From positions 25,729,529 through 25,793,528 of the forward strand of contig CM072894.1 of assembly GCA_037013685.1 (NCBI GenBank): a DNA stretch of 64,000 nucleotides, read 5' to 3'. The position numbers and the translations under genes are program-made. The notes under the pieces are model-generated. The model was not told where the DNA came from and made no database searches. It saw nothing but the letters and a program-made list of their open reading frames with translations. The stretch comes from Acridotheres tristis (taxonomy: Eukaryota; Chordata; Aves; Passeriformes; Sturnidae). Positions within the stretch are counted from its first letter, which is position 1. Each line of letters starts with the position of its first letter. Positions 50,500-63,300 of this stretch are shown here, piece by piece.

Positions 50500-51200
50500 G
50501 TCAGGGGATTTTAAACGTTGAGGTTAAACACTGTTGCTGGAAATTCCCTCGGAAACAGCGGGGGGGGGGACTCCAGAGGGAGCGAAATAGGTAACGAGGG
50601 CAGAAAGTGAGCTTTGCCCCCGAGCTGGTGCGAGAGAGGAGGAGGGGGGACGATCGCTCGGAGCTTAGGAGGAAACAAGCCCCCCGCAAGGGAGGCTGTG
50701 CTCCTGTGCGGGCACAGGCAGGAGAGCAGCAGCAGGAGGAGGAGAGGGGCTGGGGGCGGCGGGGCGAGGGGGCCCAGCGCGACGGGCGGGGGCCGTGGCA
50801 GGGCGCGGGGGCCGTGGCAGGGCCCGGGCTGTCGTTGGCACCTCGGTCACGTGCGTGGCGAGCACCGCCGGTGTGCGGGCCCGCGCGGCGCGTGGGTGCC
50901 CGTGGCGAGGCGAGGTGTGGGCCGGAGCCGAGCCGGGCCCAGCTGCTGCTGTTTATGCTCCGCGGCACGGAGGCACACACCGCCGCGGCTTGCCGGCAGG
51001 CAGCCGTGGGCTGCTGTCCGTGGGGAGGCCGGCAGGGACCGGGGGCGGTCTGGAGCCTTCGGGCCGTGCCCGCTGGCTCTGCCTGGGCCGCCGTAAGGCC
51101 GTGGTGCTGGGCCAGAGGGATTGTGTCACTCGGGACTCGCCGCTCCCCCTCAGCAAGGCAGCTCTCATCCCTCCTTGCTCTGCTCGGGAGGCCCTGGCAG
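50500..51200. promoter_or_regulatory. Isolated (orphan) CpG island
   Basis: About 0.7 kb of GC-rich, CpG-dense DNA surrounded by AT-rich DNA, more than 20 kb from INHBB. It contains a 17-bp direct duplication (GGGGGCCGTGGCAGGGC at 50788 and 50807), CACGTG-like GTCACGTGCGTGG, and a possible donor AATAGGTAACGAGG at about 50585-50598. Long ORFs on both strands (219 codons plus, 159 minus) overlap and show no known domain. It may be the promoter of an unseen long non-coding RNA, a distant alternative promoter, or an enhancer island. It contains no obvious TATA box. Confidence 0.7.
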
Positions 51201-52943
51201 AGTTCAGAATCGCTTTTTTCTCTTTTCTATCTTGAAAACAATAGTGAAATTCCTGAAAAGGGATGAGCATGTACCTGCATGCAGGTGTGTTTAGGGAGGG
51301 AGGCCGCTAAAGCTGAGAAGCAAGTGGTGAAGCGAGGCAGCCCTGGTCTCCTCTTTGCCCCATTGGTTCTCCTGAGGCCATCAAGGCTTTGTGGAGTTGC
51401 ATCACAAAACCCAGTTCCACTTCATTTCTTTTTTAGAGCCACAGTCCATGTCCCTGAGGACCATAAACTTTTAACATCCCCCCCCCCAAGGAAAAAACAA
51501 AAATTATAAAAATAGCACACGTAGTGATTGCCGGAGCTCTGGTCTGGTGATGTTCTTGGTCTTGTCATGGTGGAAGAGCAGTGTACCTGGAACAGACACG
51601 CAAGGAAAGGAGAAAAGACCTGGGTTCTCTCAGTTCCATCTCCCTGTTTCAATTTGAACAGGACACGTGGCTCCTGACACATGTTGTCTAACCAGCTTGG
51701 TTTTATGTGCTACTTCAGTCAGGAAATTAATCGGGCAAAAAAGATAAGGAAGCATTATGCTATTCAGAGTAAATCGCCGCATTACACAATGCTGCTCCCA
51801 TTGCCTAGGTGAAGCTGTTTAAGAAAATGGGCTGGCTTGAGGGCTTCCTTCTGATTGTCTAATTAAACTTCCAACCTTTGCAATTATGAAAATAACCATG
51901 TGGTTAGAAGTACTCGTATATGCTATAGGTAACTGTTGAATTAGCTAGAAAGAGGCTAAGATGTTTGCATTGAGATCTTATTCCAAGATATCTCTTTTTT
52001 ATGTGCTTTTTTTCCCCCCAAAGATACTATTTCAATGTAGAGTAGCACAAACTCATAAATGCAGCTGCTGTGATGACTGAAACTAGAGATTCACTTGTTG
52101 CAGCTTCCCATTTGCAGCAAGACCCAGTTAAAAAAGGCCTTTGAGGAGACAAAAGACACAAACCAATTGGGTCTTTGTTACAACAATTAATTTCCATTTA
52201 AAAATTTTTCAACCAATGACAGCCAAACAATTGAAAGATAATGTCTTGTGGCAGAGAGTTCCACTGGTTAACTGTGTGCTGCATCAATGCAGAAAGCAGC
52301 TTGCAGATGTGCTTCATGTGCTATTACATGAGAAGGTAAAGTTGTAGCTTGGTTCTTTTGCATCTGGGAGCATTCTGGCTATTTTTTTATTACCTACAGT
52401 TTTGAATGCAGGTTTTAATACATAATTCTCAAATACTGTTTGATTCATCTCACTTAAGTCAATCAAAGTCAACAAACTCCTTTAGGATGGGTAGGTGCCC
52501 TAGCTTCCTGTAATTTGCTATCTTTTGCAAAATGGATATATCAATATTGGAAATAGCTGTCTGCCTTATCTCCTGGGGTACAACACTTTTCGGGTGAAGG
52601 TGACTCCATTTTTCACAGTACACCTGTGCATGGTGCAAGCAGCCTACTGCTCTGCCTACCACAGCCATGAGGGTTTTCATTAGAGCAAAGCTACAGATGC
52701 AGATATTAAAAATCTGGTCTTCAAAAGAATTGTCACTTCTCCCTTCAGCCCCTGGCTCATCACTATGGATAACTGCATCAGATGGTAGCAGAGGCTGTGT
52801 TGTCCTCCTATGCATTGGAAATGGACTTCATGCTATGCAAAATGTTTCCTGTTAGCTTCTATTAGCACCTTATCCTCAGCTTTTGCTGATATGAGTGAGC
52901 ACATCCCTTTGTTAGTTTGCTTGTGTTTTTTTTCATAATGACC
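51201..52943. other. Intergenic
   Basis: No gene or repeat recognised. The ORF at 52459-52815 (minus, 118 codons) has no recognisable motif. Confidence 0.6.
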
Positions 52944-53080
52944 TTGAGATTAGCTCAGTTGGTTAGAGCTTGGTGCTAATATCACTGAGGTTGTGGGTGC
53001 AATCCCTGTATGGGTTTACTTAAGAGTTGGACTTGACGATCCTTGTGGGTTCCTTACAACTAAAGAATATTTTGTGCATT
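52944..53080 (+). mobile_element. tRNA-Ile-derived SINE with CR1-like tail (TguSINE1-like)
   Basis: The head follows tRNA-Ile closely. The A-box region TAGCTCAGTTGGTTAGAGC is at 52951-52969, the anticodon-arm words TGGTGCTAATATCAC follow with AAT as anticodon (52978-52980), and a decayed B box GGTGCAATCC is at 52996-53005. After the tRNA part (about 53013) comes a CR1-type 3' tail: GAGTTGGACTTGACGATCCT, TGTGGGTTCCTTACAACTAA, ATATTTTGTG. This tRNA-Ile head plus CR1 tail is the structure of the passerine SINE TguSINE1. Acceptor-stem pairing is lost, so it is a SINE copy and not a working tRNA gene. Confidence 0.88.
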
Positions 53081-55319
53081 TTTTTTCTCCTGTTTTATCT
53101 GATCTTACTTATGAAGACAGAGCTATGTCATGCACAGCTGGATGCGCTTTGAGAAATCTGCTGCTGCCTGAGTGCTACCTGTTCATGTGATCGGAGGGGA
53201 GTGCTGAGTTGAAGAATAGAATATGTCTTTTGTGATTGATCTGCCAGGCGGGTTTGATAGTGCGGAAAAAAGTAGGTGTTGTACATACAGGAACGTTAGG
53301 GCTTGGACTCTGTTTTCGGTATGAAAGATGAAGTGTTGAAATTGGAAGGGAGAGAGGGCCTTTGCATAACCACATGGTAAGTGCAGATGAGTGACTTGAG
53401 TTCGAGTGTTCTGGTGTGTTCGAGTGATTTTTTGGTTTCTAATGGAGCTGGTTGCAGTGGGGACTGCAGCGTGGTAGCCCGTGGAGGTACTGACAGAAGC
53501 AAGGATCTGGTGGTGAAGGTGCGATACATGTGGTATTCAGCCATCACTCAATGCTTCACATTCTTGTGAGAAATCTGCTTTAATCTGGGTCTGGTTCCAA
53601 CTGGCAGTGCATAACAACAAGGCTTTCCAGCCTTCTCCTCCCCCGGGGTTTCAGTCCTTAAAGATGCAGGTTCTGATAGCATGTTTTTCTTTCTAATCCA
53701 AACTTTAGCTAAAAAATTGACAAGCACTTACACACAGCAAAATATTTAACCTTACTGCCAAGATGGAATTAGCCTGTGTGTTACTTTCTGCTATTTCATA
53801 GTTAGCAGCACTACTGCAATGAGAAAGCAGAACAGCTACTTCACTCCTCTTCTCTTTGCATCCAAGAGTGCCATGAGGTCACCCTGTTGTCACCATGGCC
53901 TTTCTGAGATCTCTCTCTAGTAAGATTGTCACCTACTTCTTTTCCTTGTAATTTAATGATCCCTTTCTCATAAGGTCCCAGGAAGCAATAGGTAAGGGAT
54001 CACAGCCCCTTGGGACACAGATGTGGTCCTTCTTTTTCACTCCCAAGATGCACAGCTTCCATGCAGTGGTGATGAACTGCCAGGATCTGATCCGTGACTG
54101 AGCAGGTCTGCATATGGGTAGAATATGCTTTCCCTGATTTATTTCAAGGTGACCTTTAGTATTCTGACACCATTTTTCATATATTTATCAGAGTGAAGAT
54201 AACGTAGACTAGAGATTACGTGTCTAGATGTGTATTCAGTTGCCAGCTGTTTATGCCCCTAGCCACTGAAATGGACTGTTGTCAGACTTTGTTATGTAAA
54301 GTGTATAATATTCGGTAAAAATAGGTTTTATATGCAAAGTCAGTGCCCTAGTGCTAACTCAGGGAAAACTATTCTCTTTCTGTCTACAGTAAGCAAACCA
54401 GGCTAATTTTGCTCCAAAAAGGCCAGTTTTTCATGTCCTTTTGCAGTTGATGTGGTCTATGGTTTGTGCTACAAAGAAGCCTCAGGGTTTCTCTCACAGG
54501 GGTTGTTTTGGTTTTGGGTTTCTTTTTTGTGACCAATATATAATAGCTCTTGTCCTTCCCTGAAGACTTTTGAATTGTGACTGACTTTCATAAGTCCCTC
54601 TTAAGATGTTCATTTGTGATACTGTAAGAAATGCAGCCTCAGTGTCTTTAAAAGTCTAGATAGCTTCTTGGTAAGCTGACTGTAATAGCAAGGCTGTCCT
54701 GTGCTGGTAGCTCCAAGTTGACCTGGCGGCAGTAACACTGACTTTCTCAGCCCAGTCCATCCAAGGGGAAAGTGATCGGTTTTACATGGGTTTTACAGGA
54801 CCGCTTTGTACAAGATCTTGCATTGCAGAGCCACAGCAAGCATCATAGTGCTCCACCCATAAAGACCCTGCGAGCAGCAGTGCTGAATACGGCCCCTGAT
54901 ACCAGGCATTGACCTCGGTACAGCTGGGCTCTTAGAGCACAAGTATTTGGGTCTTTTGCAGTTTGCAAATTACGCTGCTGCTCAATTCTTTGCTGTTCTG
55001 GGACCTAAAAATCCCACTTGTAGAAGGGACTGTAGAATCCCCCACTTGTAGGGAACTGAGTTTCTAGGTAGAGAGACTACAGCTGACCTCTGAACAGACC
55101 TCATGAATCTCTAGATACATTATTTTTGCACACACTGCTTAGCTTTCTCCAAAGAGAAACCATAGACATTGGCTCTCTAAAGCATATTCAATGTGAGTTA
55201 TTTTCCATTTACTTTAATCATATTCTCAACCCATTTAACAAACAGACAAATATGCAATGCTTGGGGCAGACCCAGTTCGCCTGTGGGAGAAATAGTTATT
55301 TTAAATAAAAACAGTCTGA
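53081..55319. other. Intergenic
   Basis: No gene or repeat recognised. A short imperfect duplication of CCCACTTGTAG occurs near 55013-55050. Confidence 0.6.
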
Positions 55320-55860
55320 TTTTTCTGGAGGTGATGAAGACCCGCAATTCTGATTGACTAGTTCACCAATAGATAAAAATCAAAATATCATCAAACTTAT
55401 CTATTTACAAATTGTCCAGGAGCAGATTGTGAAATTGTCAGGTTTGTCATGTAAAGTTATTCACTAATTTCTTCAGGGAATAATTAGATCATTAGACAAA
55501 TATGCCATAGGCAATCTGTGTGGGAACTTGTGTAATTAACCAATCCAAAATGAGTGATAAATTGTATATCGGTAATTTTCACACTTAGCAATTTAAGATG
55601 TGTTAAGTAGTTTTGTCATCAAGTTAAGGAACAGAAACAATACATTATGACTTATATAACTAATTAGCATTCCCGATTTTACAAACACAAACAATTTGGA
55701 ATTTACCTTGGGCGACAGTTTGCTCATGTGATGTAGGAGAATATTCATGAGCGCAGAACTTTGCACTCACTTTTTGCAAATGCTTGAACGTTAAAGAGGT
55801 CATAAATCTGGTTAATCAGAAATTTGCCTTTCAATTTTAACAAATGTTCATGGTATGTTA
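55320..55860. promoter_or_regulatory. Candidate conserved non-coding element
   Basis: An AT-rich, repeat-free block dense in homeodomain-type words (TAATTAGATCATTAG, GTAATTAACCAATCC, TAACTAATTAGCATTC) and Sox-like AACAAT words (AAACAATACATT, AACAATTTGG). This composition is typical of developmental enhancers in gene deserts such as the one next to GLI2. Conservation cannot be seen from one sequence. Confidence 0.35.
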
Positions 55861-57279
55861 CTAAGAAAAAAAAAATCTCTTTTCTTTCCCTGATATTGGC
55901 TCAGCTTCTTGTAAAATCCACTTGATAGCACTTAGTGAATCGGAATTGTGTTGTACTAAGGAATGGGCCTGTGCATGTTTTGTAAAGTACTGGGTGATTC
56001 CTTTGTTCACCAAATTGCTGAATTTATGGTGCAATGTCAAATTATGATTTTAATTATAAATTAACTTGGGAGAGGGAGGGGGAGGAAGTTGAAAACAGAA
56101 AGGTTTAGAAATTGGAAAAGTCTAAATTCAGAGTGGATAGAAGTTGTCAGGAGAGGTTAGACTGTGGCCAAAAGTAAACAAGAGTGTCATAAGCCTGGTG
56201 ACCAAGTGGAGAGGCTGTGACCAGTGTGGTATCAGAGGAGTGTAGCAAGGAGAGATGTTGCACCATAAAGTGGTGGAAGTTTGGGGTGTATATCAGACAA
56301 GAAAAAACCTCCAGGTGCTGCATTTCTTTTACGACCTCACTACAATCATCTAAAGAAGGTAGATATGTGATGGTGAAGTGGGGCAGACAAAGGACCTTGC
56401 TGAAGGTTAGCTGTCTATATGTATGCATTTATGTCTATCCTATCTATGTATACACACACATACCATGTGAAGAAAGATGGAGCAGGAGACCTCCTGGTCC
56501 TCTTCCATACCTGAATTTGAGGTCCACGAAGCCCACAAGCCTGCAAGCGCGTTAAGCAAAAATCCTCTCATCCTCTCCTTCTCTACAGCATCCTTTAGAT
56601 ACAGAGTGAGCTCATCAGTATAATATTAGGTCAAGCACTATGCAACACCATGTATATATAACAAGGCTGTGGTGTGTGCAATCCAGGGCTACTGATGATA
56701 TCAAGGTCTCTGGGAAGAACAAGCAGCTGTCTGCTTTTATACATTATGCTGATACTACAGGAACTGTGAATGGTCTCTGGTTTGCTCAGAACACATAATT
56801 AAACATAGAGTCAAATCAGTGACACTGTCCAGTTGCATCAAGTCACCAAAAAAATCCACAGACCTACCTGTCTGGAATCTCTTAAAAGATCAGTGTGTTT
56901 TATTCTCATTTTCAGCTTGAAAAACATGTGTGAGTGTGCCAGGATGCTTTTAGATTGGAGAGCGTTGTGTAGAGACCATCAAGAATAAAATTTAAAAAAA
57001 AATACACTGCACCACTGGAGAGTCAGCAGAGGGAGTGCGAGTTAGGAAGCCCCTCTTTTAATATCTGAATGGCTGCAGTGCTGGAGGAGGGAAGTAAACA
57101 AAAAAGATGTGTGAGCTAGAATTGTGGGGAAGAAATAGGCCTAAATCAAAATCTTGATGATAAGGTGACAGCAACACCTTGATGAAAACTGTGATACCCT
57201 TGCTCTTGAAGGTATGTGAGCTTGATTCAATCCATTCTAGAAAATGCAATAAATTTCACATGGTTGTCTAAGCACTTTC
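55861..57279. other. Intergenic
   Basis: No gene or clear repeat. A short TATG/TACACACA simple tract lies near 56417-56463. Confidence 0.6.
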
Positions 57280-57720
57280 AGCTCCTGTGATTTTTAATTA
57301 TTATCCTACAATATTTTGTGTTCATATCCCTTGGCCCATCATATCATGGTTACTTTAAAATCTTTGCTTTTCTGTATTTTTGACTCTTAAGTTTCTGCTG
57401 AAATGTTATCGAGTCTCAATATTACCAAGATGATTACGAAGTCAGGCTTAAATTGTGATCTGATTGCATTTAATGTATGAAAAAGCCATAAGGCAAATAA
57501 CAAGATTCTCAGGGCTTGAAAAGTCATGATGGTGCTTAAATGCTTTGAGCTGGCAGAGCTAGCATTACTTAAAATGACATTTAATGAGGGTGCATTTCTG
57601 GGCAACTCCACAGAATCTATTTTACCTCTGCATCTTGTCGGGTTTTTCTTTTCAGTTGCAGAGAAAATATGTAATAAAAAAGCCTGAAATGGCATTTTCA
57701 CATTTGTGTTTAATATGTCT
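57280..57720. promoter_or_regulatory. Candidate conserved non-coding element
   Basis: A repeat-free block with TTTTTAATTATTATCC, GCATTTAATGTATG, ACATTTAATGAGG and CAAATAACAAG words. Like 55320-55860 it has the look of a developmental enhancer. This is by composition only. Confidence 0.3.
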
Positions 57721-59935
57721 GTTCCAAGAATACACAGCTATTCCTTAGAGACGCACTCTATTTTTTTGGTTGGTTCAGGACTTTTCCTTCAGCCATGCCT
57801 GTAGTCGATCGTGTCTGAGACCAACCATTTTCTTGAATATATTTTAGAAGGGTGCCCAGGAGTGGCCCTAAAAATTAAACGAAGCTGCAGTTCTAATTAG
57901 GGAAAAAGTTCTGTTTCTCAGTCCTAGAGGTAAAAGGCAATGCCACACTGGATGGATAATCCATTAAATAATTGAACATTGTATTGTCTGGAGCTTCATA
58001 AATACACAACATATCATTTTTAAACTTCCAAATATATATGTATCAATGTAGATGACCAAAATTAAGATAAGCAGTTACATAGGAGATACTTGTGGGCTCC
58101 TTACATTTTTTGCTTAGCTTTGAATATGCTTCTTTATCTGTGAAGTAAGTTACTTTAAAGTATGTGCTCAGACAGAAATGCTCCTTGAGATTTAGGGGGC
58201 AATGATGCTGAAAATATTGTTGGTTGGGGTTTTTTGGGTTTATTTTTATATTAGGTGCACAATAAGCTGCAGTAAAAATATCTAAGGTTCATTCTTCTTT
58301 TGACTACTAAAGATCTCTCTTAGTAGGCTGCAGAAGTGTGACTTCTAACTGTGTCTGTCTGGTATGGGCTATTGTGCTAGTAACTCCTCATGCATTTTCA
58401 GTTTGTTTCTTTCCAGTATTATGTTACCCAGTTTATTTTCAGTGGTGTTTTTTTTTTTTTTTCCCCTTCTCCTCTCTCCCCTTCCTAAACTTCTGTCAAT
58501 GTGTTATGGTAATGCAGCTCAGCTTTCCACTCATGAGGTGCCTGCATTCATTGGTGGGTGATACGAATAAGTAAAACCTGTCTCGTAGTGCGCATTCACA
58601 AGAGTGTTGAACTGAGATTACACTGACATCTGAAATTCTGGCAGTTTGTAACTCCAAGTGCTTACACTTTGTAAATCTCAATCGCGTCCTTAATGTAGAT
58701 TTTGTTTCGTTTCCTGCTAAAGAGTAAAAAATGTAAATTTAGAAAGACTGTCACTCTCCCCCTTGGTCTTTGAGTGATTTAAGTCATTCCTTTGTCAACC
58801 AATCTAATGTGTTTTTGCAGCGATAATGTCTGCTTAGTCTCCAGCATCTGTGCACTGGACAGAAACTGAGATTCCTTGATGTGCCTTGGGTGCAATTGTA
58901 TCTGCACCATAGCACAGTGACATGTAGGTAAAATATATGGCTTTATGCAACAAGTACAAATGAGACTGTTTTGAACTGAGCATTGTTTGAAAGCTATGAT
59001 GAAAGAAACTTGTCAGGCACAGGCTTAATTTGATTTTATCGAAACTGTCCTCTTACTTGAAGAAACTGGAAGTAGAGTGACCCTGTGGTGCCATAACTGG
59101 CTCTGGAACTGTTGACTCCTGGGGAAGGTCAGGTGTGGGTGAGAGTGGCATGACTCAGGGCTCTTTCTGACATGGGCTGAGTCACAGCCCCATGTTCATG
59201 TGCTTTTCTGTTGCCTGCAAAATCAGAGACCTGTAACTATGCCTCTCCTAAGAAAAGCCTGAACCATGTCCTGGGTGAATAGAGCAGTTCTCTGTGAAGA
59301 GAACATTTTCTCCTGATTTATCTGAACAGACATCTCTTGCTGGTGTTTGTTCCCACTGGGACTGCAGGACACTTCAGGTTTGCTCCTGGATTTTGACATG
59401 GCTTTATCTCTCAAAACTGGGCATGGGTTATTTCCTTGTCTTCATACTTTCTCCATATATATCTGCCACCTTCTTGCCTACCTCTATGTGCATGCACTTA
59501 AAAACATTTTATCAGCTGAAGTAGCCTTGCCATCACTGTGTGCTTCAGGCTGTCTCTGAATATGGCTGCTTTTTTTTTTTTTTTAATATATAGAGCAGAG
59601 GGAACCAGAGAGATTTAGCTCCATGCCTCTGAGCCCAAAAGAGCCCAGAATCTAAGAAGGTACCTGAGATACAGTTTTAACAGAAGATTAGGAGTTTTTT
59701 TCTGCAATGTTATTTAGTGAGGCTTGAGTTAACATTGCCATGATGGTCTTTCTTTGGTCTAGACCTTGGAAACTGACTGTTCCCCAGTAAAGAACTGATG
59801 AGCCTCAACATGTCAAACTGACGACTGCCATTTACCCTTGTACAGCATCACCTGCTAAGTTAGGAAGGGAGAGTTTCAGCTACAAAATTATGTGATTATA
59901 GAAAATACTTACAAAATAAGAACAACATGCCAAAA
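57721..59935. other. Intergenic
   Basis: No gene recognised. T runs at 58449-58461 and 59571-59584. About 58690-58830 (around CCTTTGTCAACCAATC) is repeat-free and could be constrained. Confidence 0.55.
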
Positions 59936-59939
59936 TAAA

Positions 59940-60380
59940 CCACCACTCTCTGTAGCGGGGAAATGGAGCAGCTGTTCTTGGGCAAGATTGGGGTGTAGCT
60001 GCAGATGCAGAAATCAGCCTCTGTTCTGGGGAGCAGCAGTGGAGTGAGGTGGTTTCTGTTGCGCAAAGTACATGGTCTTTAAGTAAAGGGCTGTGTGCCC
60101 TGCTCTCATGCCATCTGAGGAGAAGTTGTGGGACGTGGCTGTGCTCGCTCCACAGGTTCTCTGAGCTGGCTGGTTTCTCATGACACTGATGTTCCCATGA
60201 GCCCCTGGCAGGGGAAGAGCAGAGAGACTGGTGGGTGGTGGGGTCCAGCCTTTGCCTGCAGCAATGCCTTAGTACAGCCTTGGTACAGCCATGGGTGTCC
60301 AGGATGGGGCAGGAACAGAGAGCGAGGACAGTGGTTGCTGTAGGTTCCAGGGCTCTCCACATGCTGTAGCGGGGATTGGC
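59940..60380. other. GC-rich block bounded by identical 11-mers
   Basis: A moderately GC-rich segment in AT-rich surroundings. CTGTAGCGGGG occurs at 59950-59960 and again at 60364-60374. A 213-codon frame on the minus strand (59880-60521) spans the segment but has no recognisable domain and runs into flanking AT-rich DNA. It may be an unclassified interspersed repeat or a retained GC-rich unit. I cannot assign it to a family. Confidence 0.4.
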
Positions 60381-63300
60381 CTCAGGCTGTGTCCAACCAG
60401 TCTCTGCTGATGTCCCTGGGGACTGTCCAGTTTTGCTCAGTTGTTTCACTGTTTTAATTACTTTTTTACTTTTTCCCTTTTTAATATAGGAAATTAAATT
60501 TAAATGCAGCAAAGATCCCATGACTCTACCATTTAGCGTTTCCTTGTAAATGTCTGCTTTGGGTCAATTGAAATGGACTTGATTCTTCTGAGTGGAAATT
60601 CATGACAAACAGAAGTTGCTTTGGGCCAAAACAGTGTCTTTAATTTCTTGTTATCTGAACCTTCATTAAGTTTTATTAAAAAAAAATCAAATTAAAGCAT
60701 ATTTTGTATTTTAACTCTTCCCCCTAAATCCAGAGCTCATTTAAAAGCCTGAGGAAGCATTTTGACTTGTAGAAGTTGTTCTCAATTCTTTCAATAGACA
60801 GATCTAAGTTTGACATGCAATATCAAGCCCTGTTGATTTTAAATAAATTGATAAATAAAATAGTTGTCAAGAATGTTGCCAAGCCTTTCTCATGTAGACT
60901 TCTGTATGCCAGCTGCATTTGGTTCTTATTTTTAAAATTTCTCCATATTGTAACAGGTTTAAGTCCCAAAATGAGGACTGACGTCTTGAAGACCAACATC
61001 ATCATCTCTTGTAAGCTTAGGCCAAAAGACAGGAGTTGCAAGATTTCTGACTTAAGTAGCAATACATTTTCCTGTGTTTGAATAACAGAAGTTCTGCAAT
61101 TAATTTTAATTAACTTAAGCAAACCAAATTCTCAAGGATGCTCTGCTTTTTCTAATGAGAGGCTAAGTGGGCCAACAGAATTTTATTGAATTGGCAGCAT
61201 TTGACTTCTAAGCTGTTGCAGGTCACCTTAGCAGCTGAACCTTACACTGTGTTCGGAGCCCATGGTGGTAGATTACCTTCCTTTAGAGCAGGGGCTGATC
61301 ATGGCAGTGCCACTTGCACATTCACAGTAATCCTTGAGGGGACCATGTTGGAAGAATGCTCTGGTTTTGAAGCCAGAGCAAAGACCCATGAGCTGTGCTT
61401 TCAGTTTTGGTGTCTTTGAGTCCTACTGCCTCTATTTGAAGAAATACTAGAGAGTGGCAGAACCTTCTGGATCTCTGTGTGTTTTGCCTTCAAGACTTAC
61501 CCCATGGCATATAAGGTATGTCATCTTCTGATCAGACCACACAAGCTATGCCTTATGGTTTCAGGTGAAAAGTTAAACACTGCAAAAGGAAATACCAATG
61601 GCAGTGTTTGACTAGTTTGGGCAGAAAAGCATTGGCTGAATAGGTAATATGAATTGTTTCTGGAACTCTGACCTTGATTAAGCAAGTGTGATTGTCTTTG
61701 GAAGCCCTACCGGCACCTGTAGCCACCCACAGAATGAAGAATATTTTTCCAGCACAGTCTCTTCTGCTGCAGAGAGCTCAGAGGGGAGCTGGTGCTACAG
61801 TCTAGTTATGTCAGCACTGTGCTGTGGACGCTGAAGGAAGCTGCTCACAGTTGGCTGCAGCAGAACTGATCTGTGGGGCAGCCAGCTGAGGGATGCTCTC
61901 TTCATCCATCCTCTTCACCCACCACATCATCATTTTCTGAGAATCCCTGCGCTGTTTGGCTGTGGATTCAGGTTGTGCTTATGCTTCCTACCGGGTAGAA
62001 AGCAAAACACTAGGACAGCTTTTAGCCTGTCTGCAATATCAGCCTCAAGGGCTGTGGAATGGTTGAAAATAGAGTACGTAGCTCTTGGTGGATTTTAAGA
62101 ATCTTAAAAAGGGGGACACACCCTGCTACCTTTCTAATTACTTTTTTTTTTTTGCATTTTTTTTGGTCTGAGTTGGACCAGTGCTTATTCATTGATCCGT
62201 GTGAAGATTGCTGAGCCATATAAAGACCCTGCTGTCATATTCCTGTCAGATATCCTGTTGTGTTCCTGCCCAACTAGCAAAATGTCATGCACAACACAGC
62301 CTTTCCTACACAGAATAGCCTTAGGCAAATGCACTCTACTAGTGCCTAACAACCCATGGGATCTAATCTCTGCTCCCTTACTGACTGTTCATAACATTTC
62401 TGTGCACTTCAAGACTTTTCAGACTAATCCTTCTGCATATAATCACAGCAGATATGAAATTGGGAACACTGGCCAGGCTGGATCTGGAGATCCAAGTGCC
62501 TGCTATGGTAAACCTATATTTTTGTCACTTTTCCACATTATTTTCAGGAAGCAACGTGTCTTAACCACAGGAAAATGTAGTTACTTAAGTGGTGACTTAA
62601 CCACAGGAAAATGTTTAATATATTCTTGTTGACAAACAGGCAGTGACAACCCTTTTGCTTTGGGCACTGCTTTCAGTATTTGGGAGACCCTCTAAATGTG
62701 ATCCCTGAAGGTGATAGCAACAAAGCTTTATCATACCTGGATGTCCTTCTTGGATAGCAGATTATTCTGTGTTCTGAGAAGACGCCAATTGAGGGGCTGG
62801 CATTCAGTGGTACTACAGTCGTTTCCAAATAACTAGATTTCTGTGGTCTACCAGTGTTGGTTGATGCCTTTCATGAGCTGCAGTGAGGGAGACTTATTAT
62901 GTGGATGTGATGATTTGGTATTTTCTACGGGATGGTCCACTTGGGGGCATGTGTGCCAAAAGTCCTGTAAGGTCCTGAAATAATTGCTATTATGAAGATC
63001 ATTTAAGAGTGAAGCATGTGCTGCAAGGTGACATTTGAGGTTGGGTGGAGTTGAGATGCCTGATTAATTGCTGTAGTTAATTAAATCCACCTCTGAAAGT
63101 GGAGAGAGGTTGCTGGCTGAGGAGACATGGGAGTGCAGCATTGCAAACTCAAGTGAGCTCCAAAATATTGGAATTTTCTTGGTATTGGCATGTCCTTTCA
63201 AAGACAAATCTCTCTTTAAAACCCAATGATTTTTTTGGGCCTGAATATCTGATGGGATAGCATTAAGCTGATGCTGCTTGCTTTTTTTTTTTTTTTTCCC

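Noticed and set aside
52944..53016. A working tRNA-Ile gene
   Set aside because: The 5' and 3' acceptor sequences do not pair, the B box is decayed, there is no T-run terminator directly after it, and a CR1-type tail follows; it is a SINE head.
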